A stretch of DNA of 64,000 bases. It comes from Vulcanimicrobium sp035943995 (GTDB lineage Bacteria > Vulcanimicrobiota > Vulcanimicrobiia > Vulcanimicrobiales > Vulcanimicrobiaceae). A program made the translations under genes and the position numbers. Position 1 is the first letter of the stretch; every line of letters starts with the position of its first letter. Positions 17,726-26,449 of the stretch are shown here, piece by piece. Where the stretch lies: NCBI GenBank assembly GCA_035943995.1, contig DASZBS010000066.1:1-64000 (forward strand), written 5' to 3'. The notes under the pieces are model-generated. The model saw only the letters and a list, made by a program, of their open reading frames with translations. It searched no databases and was not told the origin of the DNA.

Positions 17726-17818
17726 TCAGCCAGTTGTTTGGCGCGCTGCAGCCGCGAGTACGCGCTCCCAATCCGCCTGCGTCTCGATCGCTTTGCGCTT
17801 TTCGTCAGGGGAGCTCAT
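17726..17818 (-). CDS. Short ORF coupled to the unknown gene upstream (probably truncated)
   Basis: This 30-codon frame starts with an ATG overlapping the preceding stop (ATGA). It encodes a single charged helix: MSSPDEKRKAIETQADWERV, then LAAAARQ. It could be a genuine microprotein, but it is more likely the N terminus of a longer gene that has been cut off, because in the decayed duplicate an HTH gene follows at the equivalent place. Confidence 0.35.
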   Translation of the reverse strand: MSSPDEKRKAIETQADWERVLAAAARQTTG

Positions 17819-18078
17819 CGTCGGCGTGCGGGCCGCTTCGCGAGATAGTCGTTCTCGTGGCGCAGTGCCGCGATCAGAGCGCGCCATAGGGCGGACGTGC
17901 CATACATATAAGTCGAGCGACAGACGTCGAGGACCGTTTGTGCGACGATACCATAGGGGTCGGCCACGACGACGTCGCGCAGCGCCGCCCAATCGGGCGG
18001 TTTGCCTCTGTCCAAAATGTCCTCGACGGCCGCCGGCGTGAACCCGACTCCGTCAACGAGATGGCGGTGTTTCATCAT
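17815..18078 (-). CDS. Small protein of unknown function
   Basis: The 87-residue product starts MMKHRHLVDGVGFTPAAVED and ends with the segment STYMYGTSALWRALIAALRH. It looks all-helical, with a DVVVADPYGIVAQTVL helix in the middle. I have seen similar short proteins with the MYGTSALWR signature but cannot name the family. A decayed second copy lies at 16.9 kb. It overlaps the following 30-codon ORF by four bases. It starts 49 bp downstream of the M13 peptidase stop on the same strand. Confidence 0.6.
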   Translation of the reverse strand: MMKHRHLVDGVGFTPAAVEDILDRGKPPDWAALRDVVVADPYGIVAQTVLDVCRSTYMYGTSALWRALIAALRHENDYLAKRPARRR

Positions 18079-18126
18079 CCTCGCTCGCGATACTCCGCTT
18101 TTCGCCTGGATGGCCGCCACCTACTG

Positions 18127-20193
18127 CTACCAGATCTGGCAGCGGTTCTTGCGCACCATCTTGTCCGTTGCGGCGCACGTGAACGCAGCTTGGAACTCCG
18201 GCATGTTGGACAGCGTGCCCAGCACGCGGAATTTGTCCCACGGGTGTTCGTTCGTCGCCGCGATTTGGCGGATGTAGCCTTCGGTTGCGATCGAGCGCCA
18301 GACTTGCGCGTACGCTAAGAAGAAGCGCTGCTCCGGCGTGTAACCGTCGATCGTTTTGTGCGCTTTGGCTTGCGGGGTGCGTTCGAAGGCTTTGTAGGCG
18401 ATCGTCAGGCCGCCGAGGTCCGCGACGGCTTCGCCTTGGACGAGGCGGCCGTTTTCGTGCGCGCCCGGGGCGGGCTCGAACGCGTCGAACTCGTCGACGA
18501 TGCACTGCGCTTTGGTCTTGAACGCGGCCGCGTCGGCGGGCTGCCACCAGTCGCTCAGGTTGCCTTTCGCGTCGTACTGGCGGCCCTGGTCGTCGAAGCC
18601 GTGCGTCATCTCGTGGCCGATCACGGCGCCGATCGCGCCGTAGTTGACCGCGTCGTCGGCCGTCGCGTTGAAGAACGGCGGGCCCAGGATGCCGGCCGGG
18701 AACACGATCTCGTTGTTGCTCGGGCTGTAGTATGCGTTGACGGTGGACGGCGTCATGTTCCACCGCGCGCGGTTTGTCGGCGTGCCGATGCGCGCGATCG
18801 CGCGCGCGCTGTTCCAGCGGCGCACGGTAAGGACGTCGCTCGCGAACGGGCCGCTGCCGACTTGCAGCGCCGAGAAGTCTTCCCACTTGTCGGGATAGCC
18901 GATCTTCTTGGTGAACGCGGCGAGCTTCTCGCGGGCGCGCTCCTTGGTGGGTGCGCTCATCCACGTCAGCGTGCCGATGTCGTCGTGCAGCACGCCCTGC
19001 AGATTGTCGACGAGCGCTTGCGCGCGCGCTTTCGCCGACGGCGGGAACGCCGCCGCGACGTATGATTTGCCGAGCACGTCGCGCAGGGCCGCGTCGGTGG
19101 CGGCCGTGCAGCGCTGCCAGCGCGGGAGCTGTTCCTTCACTCCGAGCAGCACGCCGCTGCGGAACGCGAAGGAGGCGTCCTCGAAGCGCTTGGGCAGCGT
19201 GCCCGCATACGCGTCGGCGACGTGGAAACGCAGGTACGTCTTCCAGGTGTCCACCGGCGTCGCCGCGAGCTGTTCGTCGTAGGCCGTCAGGTACGACGGC
19301 ACGGACACGTTCACGCTGTCGAACGCCGGCGGGGCGTACGTTGCGAAAAACGATTTCCAGGCGACGTGCGGCGCGAGCGCTGCGAGCTTGTCGACCGGGG
19401 TGGGGTTGTACGTCTTGTAGGGATCGCGCAGGTCCGCGCGCTTGGGCGTCGCTTTCGCGAGCGCCGTTTCGAGCGCGATCACCGCGTCGGCTTCGGCCGG
19501 TGCTTTGGCCGCGTCGTCGCCGAGGTTTTGCAGCTGCGCCGTGACGTACGTCTTGTACGCGGCGCGGATCGCTGCCGCGCGCTCGCCTTCGTTGAAGTAG
19601 TAGTCGCGGTCGGGCAGGCCCAGGCCGCCGAACGACAGCGCGGCGATCTGCTTCGACGAGTCCTTGGTGTCGGGCCGGACCGAGAACGGCACGCCGGCGT
19701 CGACGCCGTCGCGCTGCAGCGCCGCGATCGTGGTGACCAGCGACGGCACGTCGTGCGCGCCGTCGATCGCCGCGAGCAGCGGCGTCACCGGCGTGGTGCC
19801 CGCGTTCTCGATCGCGTCGGTGTCCATGCACGCGCGGTAGAACGTGCCCAGCTTCTGGGTATCGCTGCCGGCGGGTGCGTTGGTGACCTTCGCGGCGTCT
19901 TCGAGGATCGTGCGCAGCTCGTCGCGGTTGCGCTGCGCGAGCTCGTCGAAACCGCCCCAGCGGGGGCGCCCCGTCGGCAGCGCGGTGCGCTTCGACCAGC
20001 CGCCCGTGGCGAACTGGTAGAAGTCGTCGCACGGTTTGCACGTCGGGTCGAAGTTGGTCGTGTCGATCGCCGGCGCGTTCGCTGCCGGTGTCGCCGCGCG
20101 CGCGTTCGTCAGCGCGTTGGGCAGCGACGTGGCGATCAGCGCCGTGAGGGCGGCCGCGCCCAGCGCGCGAATCGCGAGACGGAGCGGGTGCAT
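18127..20193 (-). CDS. M13-family (neprilysin-like) metallopeptidase, exported, copy 2
   Basis: This ~688-residue protein has a signal peptide (ALGAALTALIATS region), then CKPCDDFYQFATGGW, the classic N-terminal signature of M13. The zinc site is HEMTH in VIGHEMTHGFDD and the third ligand Glu is in GEAVADLGG; NAYYSPSNNEIVFPAGIL lies between. The C-terminal MVRKNRCQIW is the usual M13 end. It should cleave oligopeptides outside the cytoplasm. The start overlaps the stop of the upstream paralogue (TGATG). M13 enzymes usually have an N-terminal anchor; here a cleavable signal is predicted. Confidence 0.93.
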   Translation of the reverse strand: MHPLRLAIRALGAAALTALIATSLPNALTNARAATPAANAPAIDTTNFDPTCKPCDDFYQFATGGWSKRTALPTGRPRWGGFDELAQRNRDELRTILEDAAKVTNAPAGSDTQKLGTFYRACMDTDAIENAGTTPVTPLLAAIDGAHDVPSLVTTIAALQRDGVDAGVPFSVRPDTKDSSKQIAALSFGGLGLPDRDYYFNEGERAAAIRAAYKTYVTAQLQNLGDDAAKAPAEADAVIALETALAKATPKRADLRDPYKTYNPTPVDKLAALAPHVAWKSFFATYAPPAFDSVNVSVPSYLTAYDEQLAATPVDTWKTYLRFHVADAYAGTLPKRFEDASFAFRSGVLLGVKEQLPRWQRCTAATDAALRDVLGKSYVAAAFPPSAKARAQALVDNLQGVLHDDIGTLTWMSAPTKERAREKLAAFTKKIGYPDKWEDFSALQVGSGPFASDVLTVRRWNSARAIARIGTPTNRARWNMTPSTVNAYYSPSNNEIVFPAGILGPPFFNATADDAVNYGAIGAVIGHEMTHGFDDQGRQYDAKGNLSDWWQPADAAAFKTKAQCIVDEFDAFEPAPGAHENGRLVQGEAVADLGGLTIAYKAFERTPQAKAHKTIDGYTPEQRFFLAYAQVWRSIATEGYIRQIAATNEHPWDKFRVLGTLSNMPEFQAAFTCAATDKMVRKNRCQIW

Positions 20194-22268
20194 CACCATA
20201 TCCGGCAGCGGTCCTTGCGGACCATCGGCGCGTTGGCGGCGCATGCGAACGCGGCGCGGAACTCGGGCATGTTGGAGAGGGTCCCGATCACGCGCAAGCG
20301 GTCGTTGGGGTGCGGGTCGGTGACGGCGAGCTGGCGCGTGTACGCCTCGTTCTGTAGCGAGCGCCACACCTGCGCGTAGGCGAGGAAGAAGCGCTGCTCC
20401 GGCGTGTAGCCGCCCAGCTTCTTGTGCGCCTTGAACTGCGCGGTGCGCTCGAACGCCTTGTACGCGATCGTCGTGCCGCCCAGGTCGGCGATCGCTTCGC
20501 CCTGCACGAGCTTGCCGTTCTCGTGCACGCCCGGGATCGGTTCGAGCGCGTTGAATTGGTCGACGATGCACTGCGCGCGCGTCGCGAAGCGCGCCGCGTC
20601 CTGCGGCGTCTGCCAGTCGACCAGGTTGCCCTTGTCATCGAACTGGCGGCCCTCGTCGTCGAACCCGTGCGTCATCTCGTGACCGATCACCGCGCCGACC
20701 GCGCCATAGTTGACCGCGTCGTCGGCCGTCGCGTTGAAGAACGGCGGCTGCAAGATGCCGGCCGGGAACACGATCTCGTTGTTGGTCGGGTTGTAGTACG
20801 CGTTGACCGTCGGCGGCGTCATGCCCCACAGCGTCCGATCCGTCGGGTTGCCGATGCGCTTCATGTCGCGCGCGAAGTTCCAGCCGCGCACCTGTTGCAC
20901 GAGCTGCGCGTACGGTGCGCCGTCGGGGATCGTCAGCGTGGAGTAGTCGGTCCAGGTGTCGGGATAGCCGATCTTCTTGCTGTACGCCAGCAGTTTGGTT
21001 ACCGCGCGCGCTTTGGTCTGCGGGCCCATCCAGTCCAGCGTGCCGATGTCTTGTTTGAGCACGTTCTCGAGGTTGTCGACGAGCGACTTGGCGCGAGCTT
21101 TCGCGCTCGGCGGGAAGTTCTGCGCGACGTAGGCTTTGCCCAGCGGCGTGCGCAGCGCGGCGTCCGTCGCGCTGCTGCAACGCTGCCAGCGCGGGAGCTG
21201 TTCCTTCACGCCGTACAGAACCGTGCCGCGGAAGTTGAAGCTCGCGTCGGCGAAGCGCTTGGGGAGCTGGCTCGCGTACGAGTCGGTGACGTGGTAGCGG
21301 AGGTACGTGCGCCATGCCGGCAACGGCGTCGCGGCCAGCTGCGCGTCGTACGCCGTCACGAACCCCGGCACGCTGATGTCGATCGAGCTGAACGCCGGCG
21401 CGTTGAACTGCGCGAAGAACGCGCTCCACGGGATGTGCGCGCCCATGGCGGGCAGCGCCGACACGTCGGTGGGATGATACGTCGCTTTGGGATCGCGCAG
21501 CTCGACGCGCGTCGGCGTCGCTTTGGCGAGCGTCGTCTCGAGCGCGAGGATGTCGTCGGCTTCGGTCTTCGCGGTGGCGGCGTCGTCGCCAAGGTTCTGC
21601 ATCTGCGTCGCGACGTAGTCGTGGTACGCCGTGCGGATCTTCGTCGTGCGCTCGTCGTCTTTGAGATAGTAGTCGCGGTCGGGGAGGCCGAGACCGCCGA
21701 GACCGATGCTCGCGATGGTTTTCGAGGAGTCCTTGCTGTCGGGTTCCGACGAGAAGTCCATCCCGGTGTTCACGCCCGCCGTTTGCAGCTTCGCGATCTC
21801 CGTCGCGAGCGCGTTCGTGTTCGCGATCGCGGCGACGTCTTTGAGCAGCGGATCGATCGGCGCGGTGCCGGCTTTCTCGATGCCCGCTTCGTCCATGCAC
21901 GCGCGGTAGAACGCGCCCAGCTTCTGCGCGTCGCTTCCGGCCGGTGCGTTCGTGGTCTTCGCGGCGTCGTCGAGGATCGTGTGCAGCGCTTCGCGGTTGT
22001 GCTGCGCGAGCTCGTCGAAGCTGCCCCAGCTCGGGTGGCCGGCGGGAATCGTCGTCTTCTTGCGCCAGCCGCCGACGGCGAACTGGTAGAAGTCGTCGCA
22101 CGCTTTGCAGGTGGGATCGATGGCGGTCGGATCGAGCGCGGGCACGGTGGCGCTCGCCGGCCCGCTCGCGGCGCGTGCGCCGGTGGCGAGTGACGGGAGC
22201 GACGTCGCGACCAGCGCCGTGAGCGCCGCAGCGCCGAGGGCGCGGACGGCTAGGCGGATCGGATGCAA
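20193..22268 (-). CDS. M13-family (neprilysin-like) metallopeptidase, exported, copy 1
   Basis: The paralogue of the next gene, ~691 residues, with the same order of motifs: a signal peptide, CKACDDFYQFAVGGW, NAYYNPTNNEIVFPAGIL, the zinc site in VIGHEMTHGFDDEGRQ, GEAIADLGG and a C-terminal MVRKDRCRIW. TTG at 22268 was chosen because GGAG lies seven bases upstream and it places the signal peptide at the N terminus. Sequence similarity to the downstream copy runs along the full length, so this is a tandem duplication with moderate divergence. Confidence 0.92.
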   Translation of the reverse strand: MHPIRLAVRALGAAALTALVATSLPSLATGARAASGPASATVPALDPTAIDPTCKACDDFYQFAVGGWRKKTTIPAGHPSWGSFDELAQHNREALHTILDDAAKTTNAPAGSDAQKLGAFYRACMDEAGIEKAGTAPIDPLLKDVAAIANTNALATEIAKLQTAGVNTGMDFSSEPDSKDSSKTIASIGLGGLGLPDRDYYLKDDERTTKIRTAYHDYVATQMQNLGDDAATAKTEADDILALETTLAKATPTRVELRDPKATYHPTDVSALPAMGAHIPWSAFFAQFNAPAFSSIDISVPGFVTAYDAQLAATPLPAWRTYLRYHVTDSYASQLPKRFADASFNFRGTVLYGVKEQLPRWQRCSSATDAALRTPLGKAYVAQNFPPSAKARAKSLVDNLENVLKQDIGTLDWMGPQTKARAVTKLLAYSKKIGYPDTWTDYSTLTIPDGAPYAQLVQQVRGWNFARDMKRIGNPTDRTLWGMTPPTVNAYYNPTNNEIVFPAGILQPPFFNATADDAVNYGAVGAVIGHEMTHGFDDEGRQFDDKGNLVDWQTPQDAARFATRAQCIVDQFNALEPIPGVHENGKLVQGEAIADLGGTTIAYKAFERTAQFKAHKKLGGYTPEQRFFLAYAQVWRSLQNEAYTRQLAVTDPHPNDRLRVIGTLSNMPEFRAAFACAANAPMVRKDRCRIW

Positions 22269-22383
22269 GAACAATCTCCGAAGGAACGAGGAAGAAGGCT
22301 GATTTCTCGGGGTGAGGAGGGCGGCCTTCCTGCCTTGGCGTGCGGCAGGAGTCGCGGGGCCGTCGTTCGCGAAGGGTGCGGGC

Positions 22384-22980
22384 GTGCGGCGCGTTTCGGT
22401 GCGGAGGGTCGTGCTCGCGTCGTGCGCCGCGGGGCTGCTCGTCGTGGTCGGCGCGAACGTTGCGGTCCGGGAAGCGTCACGCCGTGCGATCTTCGCGGAG
22501 AAGGACGTGCCTTCGATGCAGACCGCGCTCGTGTTCGGGGCCGGGGTCGAGCCGGATGGCTCGCCGTCGGCGATGCTGAGCGACCGGCTCGACATCGCGG
22601 TGCGGCTCTATCGCGCCGGGAAGGTTCGGCGCATTCTGCTGTCTGGCGCCGACCAGGCGGACGATCGTGAGATTCCCGCGATGCGGGCGCGGATGCGGGC
22701 CGCCGGGATACCGTCCGGCGACGTGCTCGTGGACGATCGCGGGTTCAGCACGCGCGACTCCTGCGCGCGGGCGCGCACGGTGTTCGATCTTCGTTCGGCG
22801 ACGCTGGTGACGCAGGCGTATCACCTGCCGCGCGCGCTGTTCGTATGCCGGTCGTTCGGCTTAGACGGCGTCGGCGTCGGCGCGCCGGACTGGGGCAATT
22901 ACACGATCGCGACGATGGTGCCGCATGCGTTGCGCGAGATGCTCGCGACGACGAGTGCTGCGCTGCGTCAGTACTTGTAG
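22384..22980 (+). CDS. SanA/YdcF-like DUF218 membrane protein
   Basis: From the GTG at 22384 the product is 198 residues with one N-terminal transmembrane helix (LASCAAGLLVVVGANVAV). The DUF218 domain follows: ALVFGAGVEPDGSPSAMLSD, RLDIAVRLYRAGKVRRILLS, then VLVDDRGFSTRDSC and ATLVTQAYHLPRALFVC. SanA and ElyC relatives act in envelope integrity. An in-frame GTG at 22312 would add 24 residues. The 3' end overlaps the convergent M48 peptidase gene by 13 bp. Confidence 0.85.
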   Translation: MRRVSVRRVVLASCAAGLLVVVGANVAVREASRRAIFAEKDVPSMQTALVFGAGVEPDGSPSAMLSDRLDIAVRLYRAGKVRRILLSGADQADDREIPAMRARMRAAGIPSGDVLVDDRGFSTRDSCARARTVFDLRSATLVTQAYHLPRALFVCRSFGLDGVGVGAPDWGNYTIATMVPHALREMLATTSAALRQYL

Positions 22981-23846
22981 CCTGAGCCCGGCGGGAACAT
23001 GCCTTTTGATTTCTTGGTCGTCTTGCGGGACGTGGCCGTGCTGGCCGTCGTCGCGCGCGGCGACTCGCCCAGCGGCGTCGCCTGCGCCATGCTCGACGTG
23101 TAGCGGCCGAAGGTCGCCGGATCGTTGCGGAACTCTTGCTGCAGCGCGGCGATGCGGGCTTCGTCGGACGGGTGATCGGACAGGAAGTTCGGCATCGCGC
23201 TCGAGTTCAGCGTCTCGAACCGCTTGAAGAGCCACACCATGCCCCACGGGTTGGAACCGGCCTGCGCGCAGGTCTGCGCGCCCTTGAAGTCGGCGGCCGC
23301 CTCGACGTCGCGCGAGTAGCGCAGCGTCTGCACCTGGAAGGCGCCGTTCGCGACCGTGTCGATCGTGCGGCTGTACCGCCCGCCCGTGGCGATGTTGGCG
23401 AGGATGTCGCCGATCGTGTACGCGGTCGCCGCCTTCTGCTGCTTCTGATAGAGGTGGAGCACGTCGTGGTGGATGTCGTGCGACGTCTCGTGGCAGAGCA
23501 CGCCGGCGAGCTCTTCGCGGTTCTGCACGAACTTCATGAGCGAGTCCGTCACGTACACGTTGCCGCCCGGCACGGCGAACGCGTTCGGCGACGTCTCGTG
23601 CACGAGGATGAACGTGAACGGGTGGAAGTACTGCGGATCGGCGACGCGTTTGATCTGCTGCGCGATCGGGTTGAGGATCGCGTAGTACGGCGAGCTCTGG
23701 ATGATCTCGCCTTTTTGCTGCAGCGACTGGTACTCTTGCTGGCCGATCTGCATCTCGATCTGGTCCTCGCTCTGCGCGAGCGCCGGCGACATGCCGGTGC
23801 CGGTGAGGAGGCCGAGCCCGAGGAGCGCCGCGACGATACGTCTCAT
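22968..23846 (-). CDS. M48-family exported zinc metallopeptidase
   Basis: The 292-residue protein begins with a signal peptide ending at PALA. The M48 domain has the zinc motif HETSH in LAGVLCHETSHDIHHD, and the downstream Glu ligand region in YSRDVEAAADFKGAQ. NAFAVPGGNVYVTDSLM is also characteristic. It resembles BepA/LoiP-type periplasmic proteases that process outer-membrane proteins. The C terminus has a basic Ser/Thr-rich tail. It is the last gene before the tRNA pair, transcribed away from it. Confidence 0.9.
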   Translation of the reverse strand: MRRIVAALLGLGLLTGTGMSPALAQSEDQIEMQIGQQEYQSLQQKGEIIQSSPYYAILNPIAQQIKRVADPQYFHPFTFILVHETSPNAFAVPGGNVYVTDSLMKFVQNREELAGVLCHETSHDIHHDVLHLYQKQQKAATAYTIGDILANIATGGRYSRTIDTVANGAFQVQTLRYSRDVEAAADFKGAQTCAQAGSNPWGMVWLFKRFETLNSSAMPNFLSDHPSDEARIAALQQEFRNDPATFGRYTSSMAQATPLGESPRATTASTATSRKTTKKSKGMFPPGSGYKY

Positions 23847-24130
23847 GTCTCCTTCAACGTACCCGCTCTGCGGCGTGTTACCGCAGGGCTGGGGGGGCGG
23901 CGTCCGCGGGGGCCGCGCGGAGCCGGCGCTCGGTCGCCGTCAGGCCTGTGCGTGACCGCACGTCGCCGGGGCGAGCGGAAAGGCCCTCGGCGGTGATGTC
24001 GTAAGAACCTTTGACGTGGCTCCCCTCGGTTCTCGTCGCCTTCGGATCCCCGCAAGACCCGGGCCTGTCGCGTCGCGGCCGGTGAGTAGGATTCTCTCCC
24101 ACACGCACGAACGCGGGGACCTCGCCCGGC

Positions 24131-24204
24131 GCGGGTGTGATGTAATGGCAGCCTGCGACCTTCCCAAGGTTGATGCGCGAGTTCGATTCTCGCCACCCGC
24201 TCCA
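24131..24204 (+). tRNA. tRNA-Gly (CCC)
   Basis: The acceptor stem GCGGGTG pairs perfectly with CACCCGC, followed by discriminator T and an encoded CCA. The anticodon arm CGACC-TTCCCAA-GGTTG places CCC at positions 34-36. The T-arm carries GTTCGATTC. It lies 8 bp before tRNA-Cys, so the two are probably co-transcribed. Confidence 0.95.
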
Positions 24205-24212
24205 ACGATGCC

Positions 24213-24286
24213 GGCGACGTAGCCAAGTGGTAAGGCAGAGCTCTGCAAAAGCTCCACCCCCAGTTCGATTCTGGGCGTCGCCTCCA
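24213..24286 (+). tRNA. tRNA-Cys (GCA)
   Basis: GGCGACG pairs with CGTCGCC, followed by T and an encoded CCA. The anticodon arm GAGCT-CTGCAAA-AGCTC gives anticodon GCA. The T-arm is CCCAG-TTCGATT-CTGGG. The phosphatase open frame begins immediately after the CCA. Confidence 0.95.
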
Positions 24287-25663
24287 ATCGTTCTCCTGGT
24301 CGCGGCGTTCCTCGCGACCGCCATCGCGGGCCCGCTGATCGGCGTCCGCCAGCTCGACGCGGCCTCCGGCTCGCAAGTCCGCCTCGCCGACGCGCGCTCG
24401 GACCTCGACGCGCTGCTGCGGATCCAGCTCGCCGAAGAGACCTCGCTACGTGGATATCTCGCGACGCACAACCCACTCTTCCTCGACGAGACGGCGCCGC
24501 CGAACGCCGCCTTCGACCGCCGAGCCGTCGAGCTCGAGACGCGCCTGCGCACGGCGGAGAGTCCGACAGGCATCGCCACGGTGGAAGACATGCGCGCTCG
24601 CCACCGGACATGGGAAAAAACCGTCGCCAATCCACTCCTCAAAGAACCGAACTCGCGCGACGCCTACACGCAGCAAGCGACGGGGAAATATCTTACGGAC
24701 CGAATGAGCGTCGATGCTGCCGAGCTGCGGAACGAGCTCGCCGCGTCAAGCGACCGGGTTCAGCGCTCGTTGCGGCGGCGCATCAACGCGACGGTTGCGA
24801 TCAGCGCCGGCATCGTCACGCTGTTCGCCATCGTCGCGCTCTGGTACGCGATCGGCCGCGCGACCGCGGTCGCCCGGTTGACGCAGGAACAGATCCTCGT
24901 CGACGCGCTCCAGCGAACGCTTCGCGTCGGCGGGCAGCGGCTCGCGCGCACGCAGATCGGATCCGCGTACGCGTCGGCGACGCGCGAAGCGCTTATCGGC
25001 GGCGACGTCCTGGACGCCTGGCGGGCCGGGCCCGACTTCGGCTGGTTCCTGATCGCGGACGCGAGCGGCAAAGGGATCGATGCGGCCCGCCACGCTGCGT
25101 TCGCGCAGTACGCGATTCGCGCGCTCGCCGCGGGCGCGCGCGATCCGGCCGACGTCGTCACCCGCTTCAACCGCCTCTTCCTCGAGACGTTCGACGATCC
25201 GTCGGTGTTCGTCGTGCTGTTCCTCGGCGCGTTCGACGCGCGCACGCAGACGCTGTACTACGCGAGCGCCGGTCACGGCACGGCGTACGTGCGCCGCGGC
25301 ACGCTGATCGAGCGCTTGGCGCCGACCGGGTCGATCGTCGGATTGGACCGCGACCAGCCCTATGAAACCGAGACGATGGCGCTGGGCCTGGGCGATGTCG
25401 TCGTGCTCGCGACCGACGGCTTGAGCGAAGCGCGCAGCGCAGCCGGCGAGATGCTCGGCGACGACCGCGTCGAGGCGATCCTGCGCGACGCGCCGGTCGA
25501 TCCGCAAGCGCTGTGCGATTTGCTCGTCGCGTCGGCAGCTGCCTACAGCGGCGGCGTGCAGGACGATCTCGCGATCCTCGCGCTGCGCGTCGTGCAGGAC
25601 GATGCGAGCGCGGTGACCTCGTTCAGCACCATGGGGGGGCGGAGCGCGCGCGGCGAAGGATAG
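24287..25663 (+). CDS. Membrane PP2C/SpoIIE-type serine phosphatase
   Basis: The open frame begins directly behind the tRNA-Cys 3' end. It encodes a transmembrane helix (VLLVAAFLATAIAGPLIG), a CHASE3-like extracellular region (~170 residues), a second helix (VAISAGIVTLFAIVALWYAI) and a PP2C-type domain. That domain has the metal-site motifs WFLIADASGKGIDAARHA, YASAGHGTAYV, ATDGLSEAR and GVQDDLAIL. Such phosphatases dephosphorylate STAS antagonists in partner-switching systems. No ATG, GTG or TTG precedes the first helix downstream of the tRNA; the start is therefore uncertain (ATC 24287 or CTG 24296, or 5' truncation). Confidence 0.8.
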   Translation: MVLLVAAFLATAIAGPLIGVRQLDAASGSQVRLADARSDLDALLRIQLAEETSLRGYLATHNPLFLDETAPPNAAFDRRAVELETRLRTAESPTGIATVEDMRARHRTWEKTVANPLLKEPNSRDAYTQQATGKYLTDRMSVDAAELRNELAASSDRVQRSLRRRINATVAISAGIVTLFAIVALWYAIGRATAVARLTQEQILVDALQRTLRVGGQRLARTQIGSAYASATREALIGGDVLDAWRAGPDFGWFLIADASGKGIDAARHAAFAQYAIRALAAGARDPADVVTRFNRLFLETFDDPSVFVVLFLGAFDARTQTLYYASAGHGTAYVRRGTLIERLAPTGSIVGLDRDQPYETETMALGLGDVVVLATDGLSEARSAAGEMLGDDRVEAILRDAPVDPQALCDLLVASAAAYSGGVQDDLAILALRVVQDDASAVTSFSTMGGRSARGEG

Positions 25664-25669
25664 CGAGTC

Positions 25670-26449
25670 GTGTTGGCTCGCCGCATCGTTCCCTGTCTGG
25701 ACATCAAGGACGGCCGCGTCGTCAAGGGCGTGCGTTTCGTCGAGTTGAGCGACGCCGGCGATCCGGTCGAGCTGGCCCGCCGCTACGAAGTCGAAGGCGC
25801 CGACGAGCTGGTCTTTCTCGACATCACCGCGACCGTCGAAGGCCGCCGTGCGACGCTGGCCGTCGTGCGCGCCGTCGCCGCCGAGCTGACGATCCCGTTC
25901 GCGGTCGGCGGCGGCGTCGCCGGCGTCGAGCACATCAACGATCTCTTGCGCGCCGGGTGCGACAAAGTCAGCGTGAACTCCGCCGCCGTGCGCGATCCGG
26001 ATCTCGTCCGCGCGGCGTCGCGGCGCTTCGGCGCGCAGTGCGTCGTCGTCGCGATCGACGCGCGCCGCAGCCCCGGCGCGCCGTCCGGGTTCGAAGTCGT
26101 CGTCGACGGCGGCCGCACCGCGACGGGCCGCGACGCGATCGCGTGGGCACGCGAATGCGAACGGCTCGGCGCGGGCGAACTGCTCGTCACGTCGATCGAC
26201 CGCGACGGCACGCGCGAGGGCTTCGATATCCCGCTGCTGCGCGCGATCCGCGACGCGTGCAACCTGCCGGTCATCGCGTCGGGCGGCGCCGGCACCGTGC
26301 AGCACTTCATCGACGTCTTCCGCGAAGCCGACGCCGACGCCGCGCTTGCCGCGTCGCTGTTCCACTACGCGGAGCTCGCGATCGACGATCTCAAGGACGC
26401 GCTCGCCCGCGAGGGGATCGTCGTGCGCCGCGACACAGTGCCGGTATGA
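25670..26449 (+). CDS. hisF: Imidazole glycerol phosphate synthase, cyclase subunit
   Basis: This 259-residue TIM barrel converts PRFAR plus ammonia into imidazole glycerol phosphate and AICAR in histidine synthesis. It begins MLARRIVPCLDIKDGRVVKG with catalytic Asp11, and Asp130 is in VVVAIDARR. The C-terminal phosphate-binding GGAGT and the duplicated half-barrel pattern are intact. GTG start; the gene overlaps hisIE by four bases (ATGA). hisH and the other early his genes are not in the window. Confidence 0.97.
   Translation: MLARRIVPCLDIKDGRVVKGVRFVELSDAGDPVELARRYEVEGADELVFLDITATVEGRRATLAVVRAVAAELTIPFAVGGGVAGVEHINDLLRAGCDKVSVNSAAVRDPDLVRAASRRFGAQCVVVAIDARRSPGAPSGFEVVVDGGRTATGRDAIAWARECERLGAGELLVTSIDRDGTREGFDIPLLRAIRDACNLPVIASGGAGTVQHFIDVFREADADAALAASLFHYAELAIDDLKDALAREGIVVRRDTVPV

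Noticed and set aside
18053..22193. Long open frames on both strands over the M13 peptidases
   Set aside because: Shadow frames of the two metallopeptidase genes; Arg-rich and without motifs.
23847..24130. Possible third tRNA or small gene before tRNA-Gly
   Set aside because: No T-arm or anticodon arm could be built on either strand, and the open frames there are antisense to the tRNAs or low-complexity.
24170..24286. Extension of the PP2C gene upstream through both tRNAs
   Set aside because: The tRNAs are complete with encoded CCA; a coding frame through them is implausible.
24746..26365. 539-codon minus-strand open frame opposite the phosphatase and hisF
   Set aside because: Composition of an antisense shadow; overlaps two well-identified genes.
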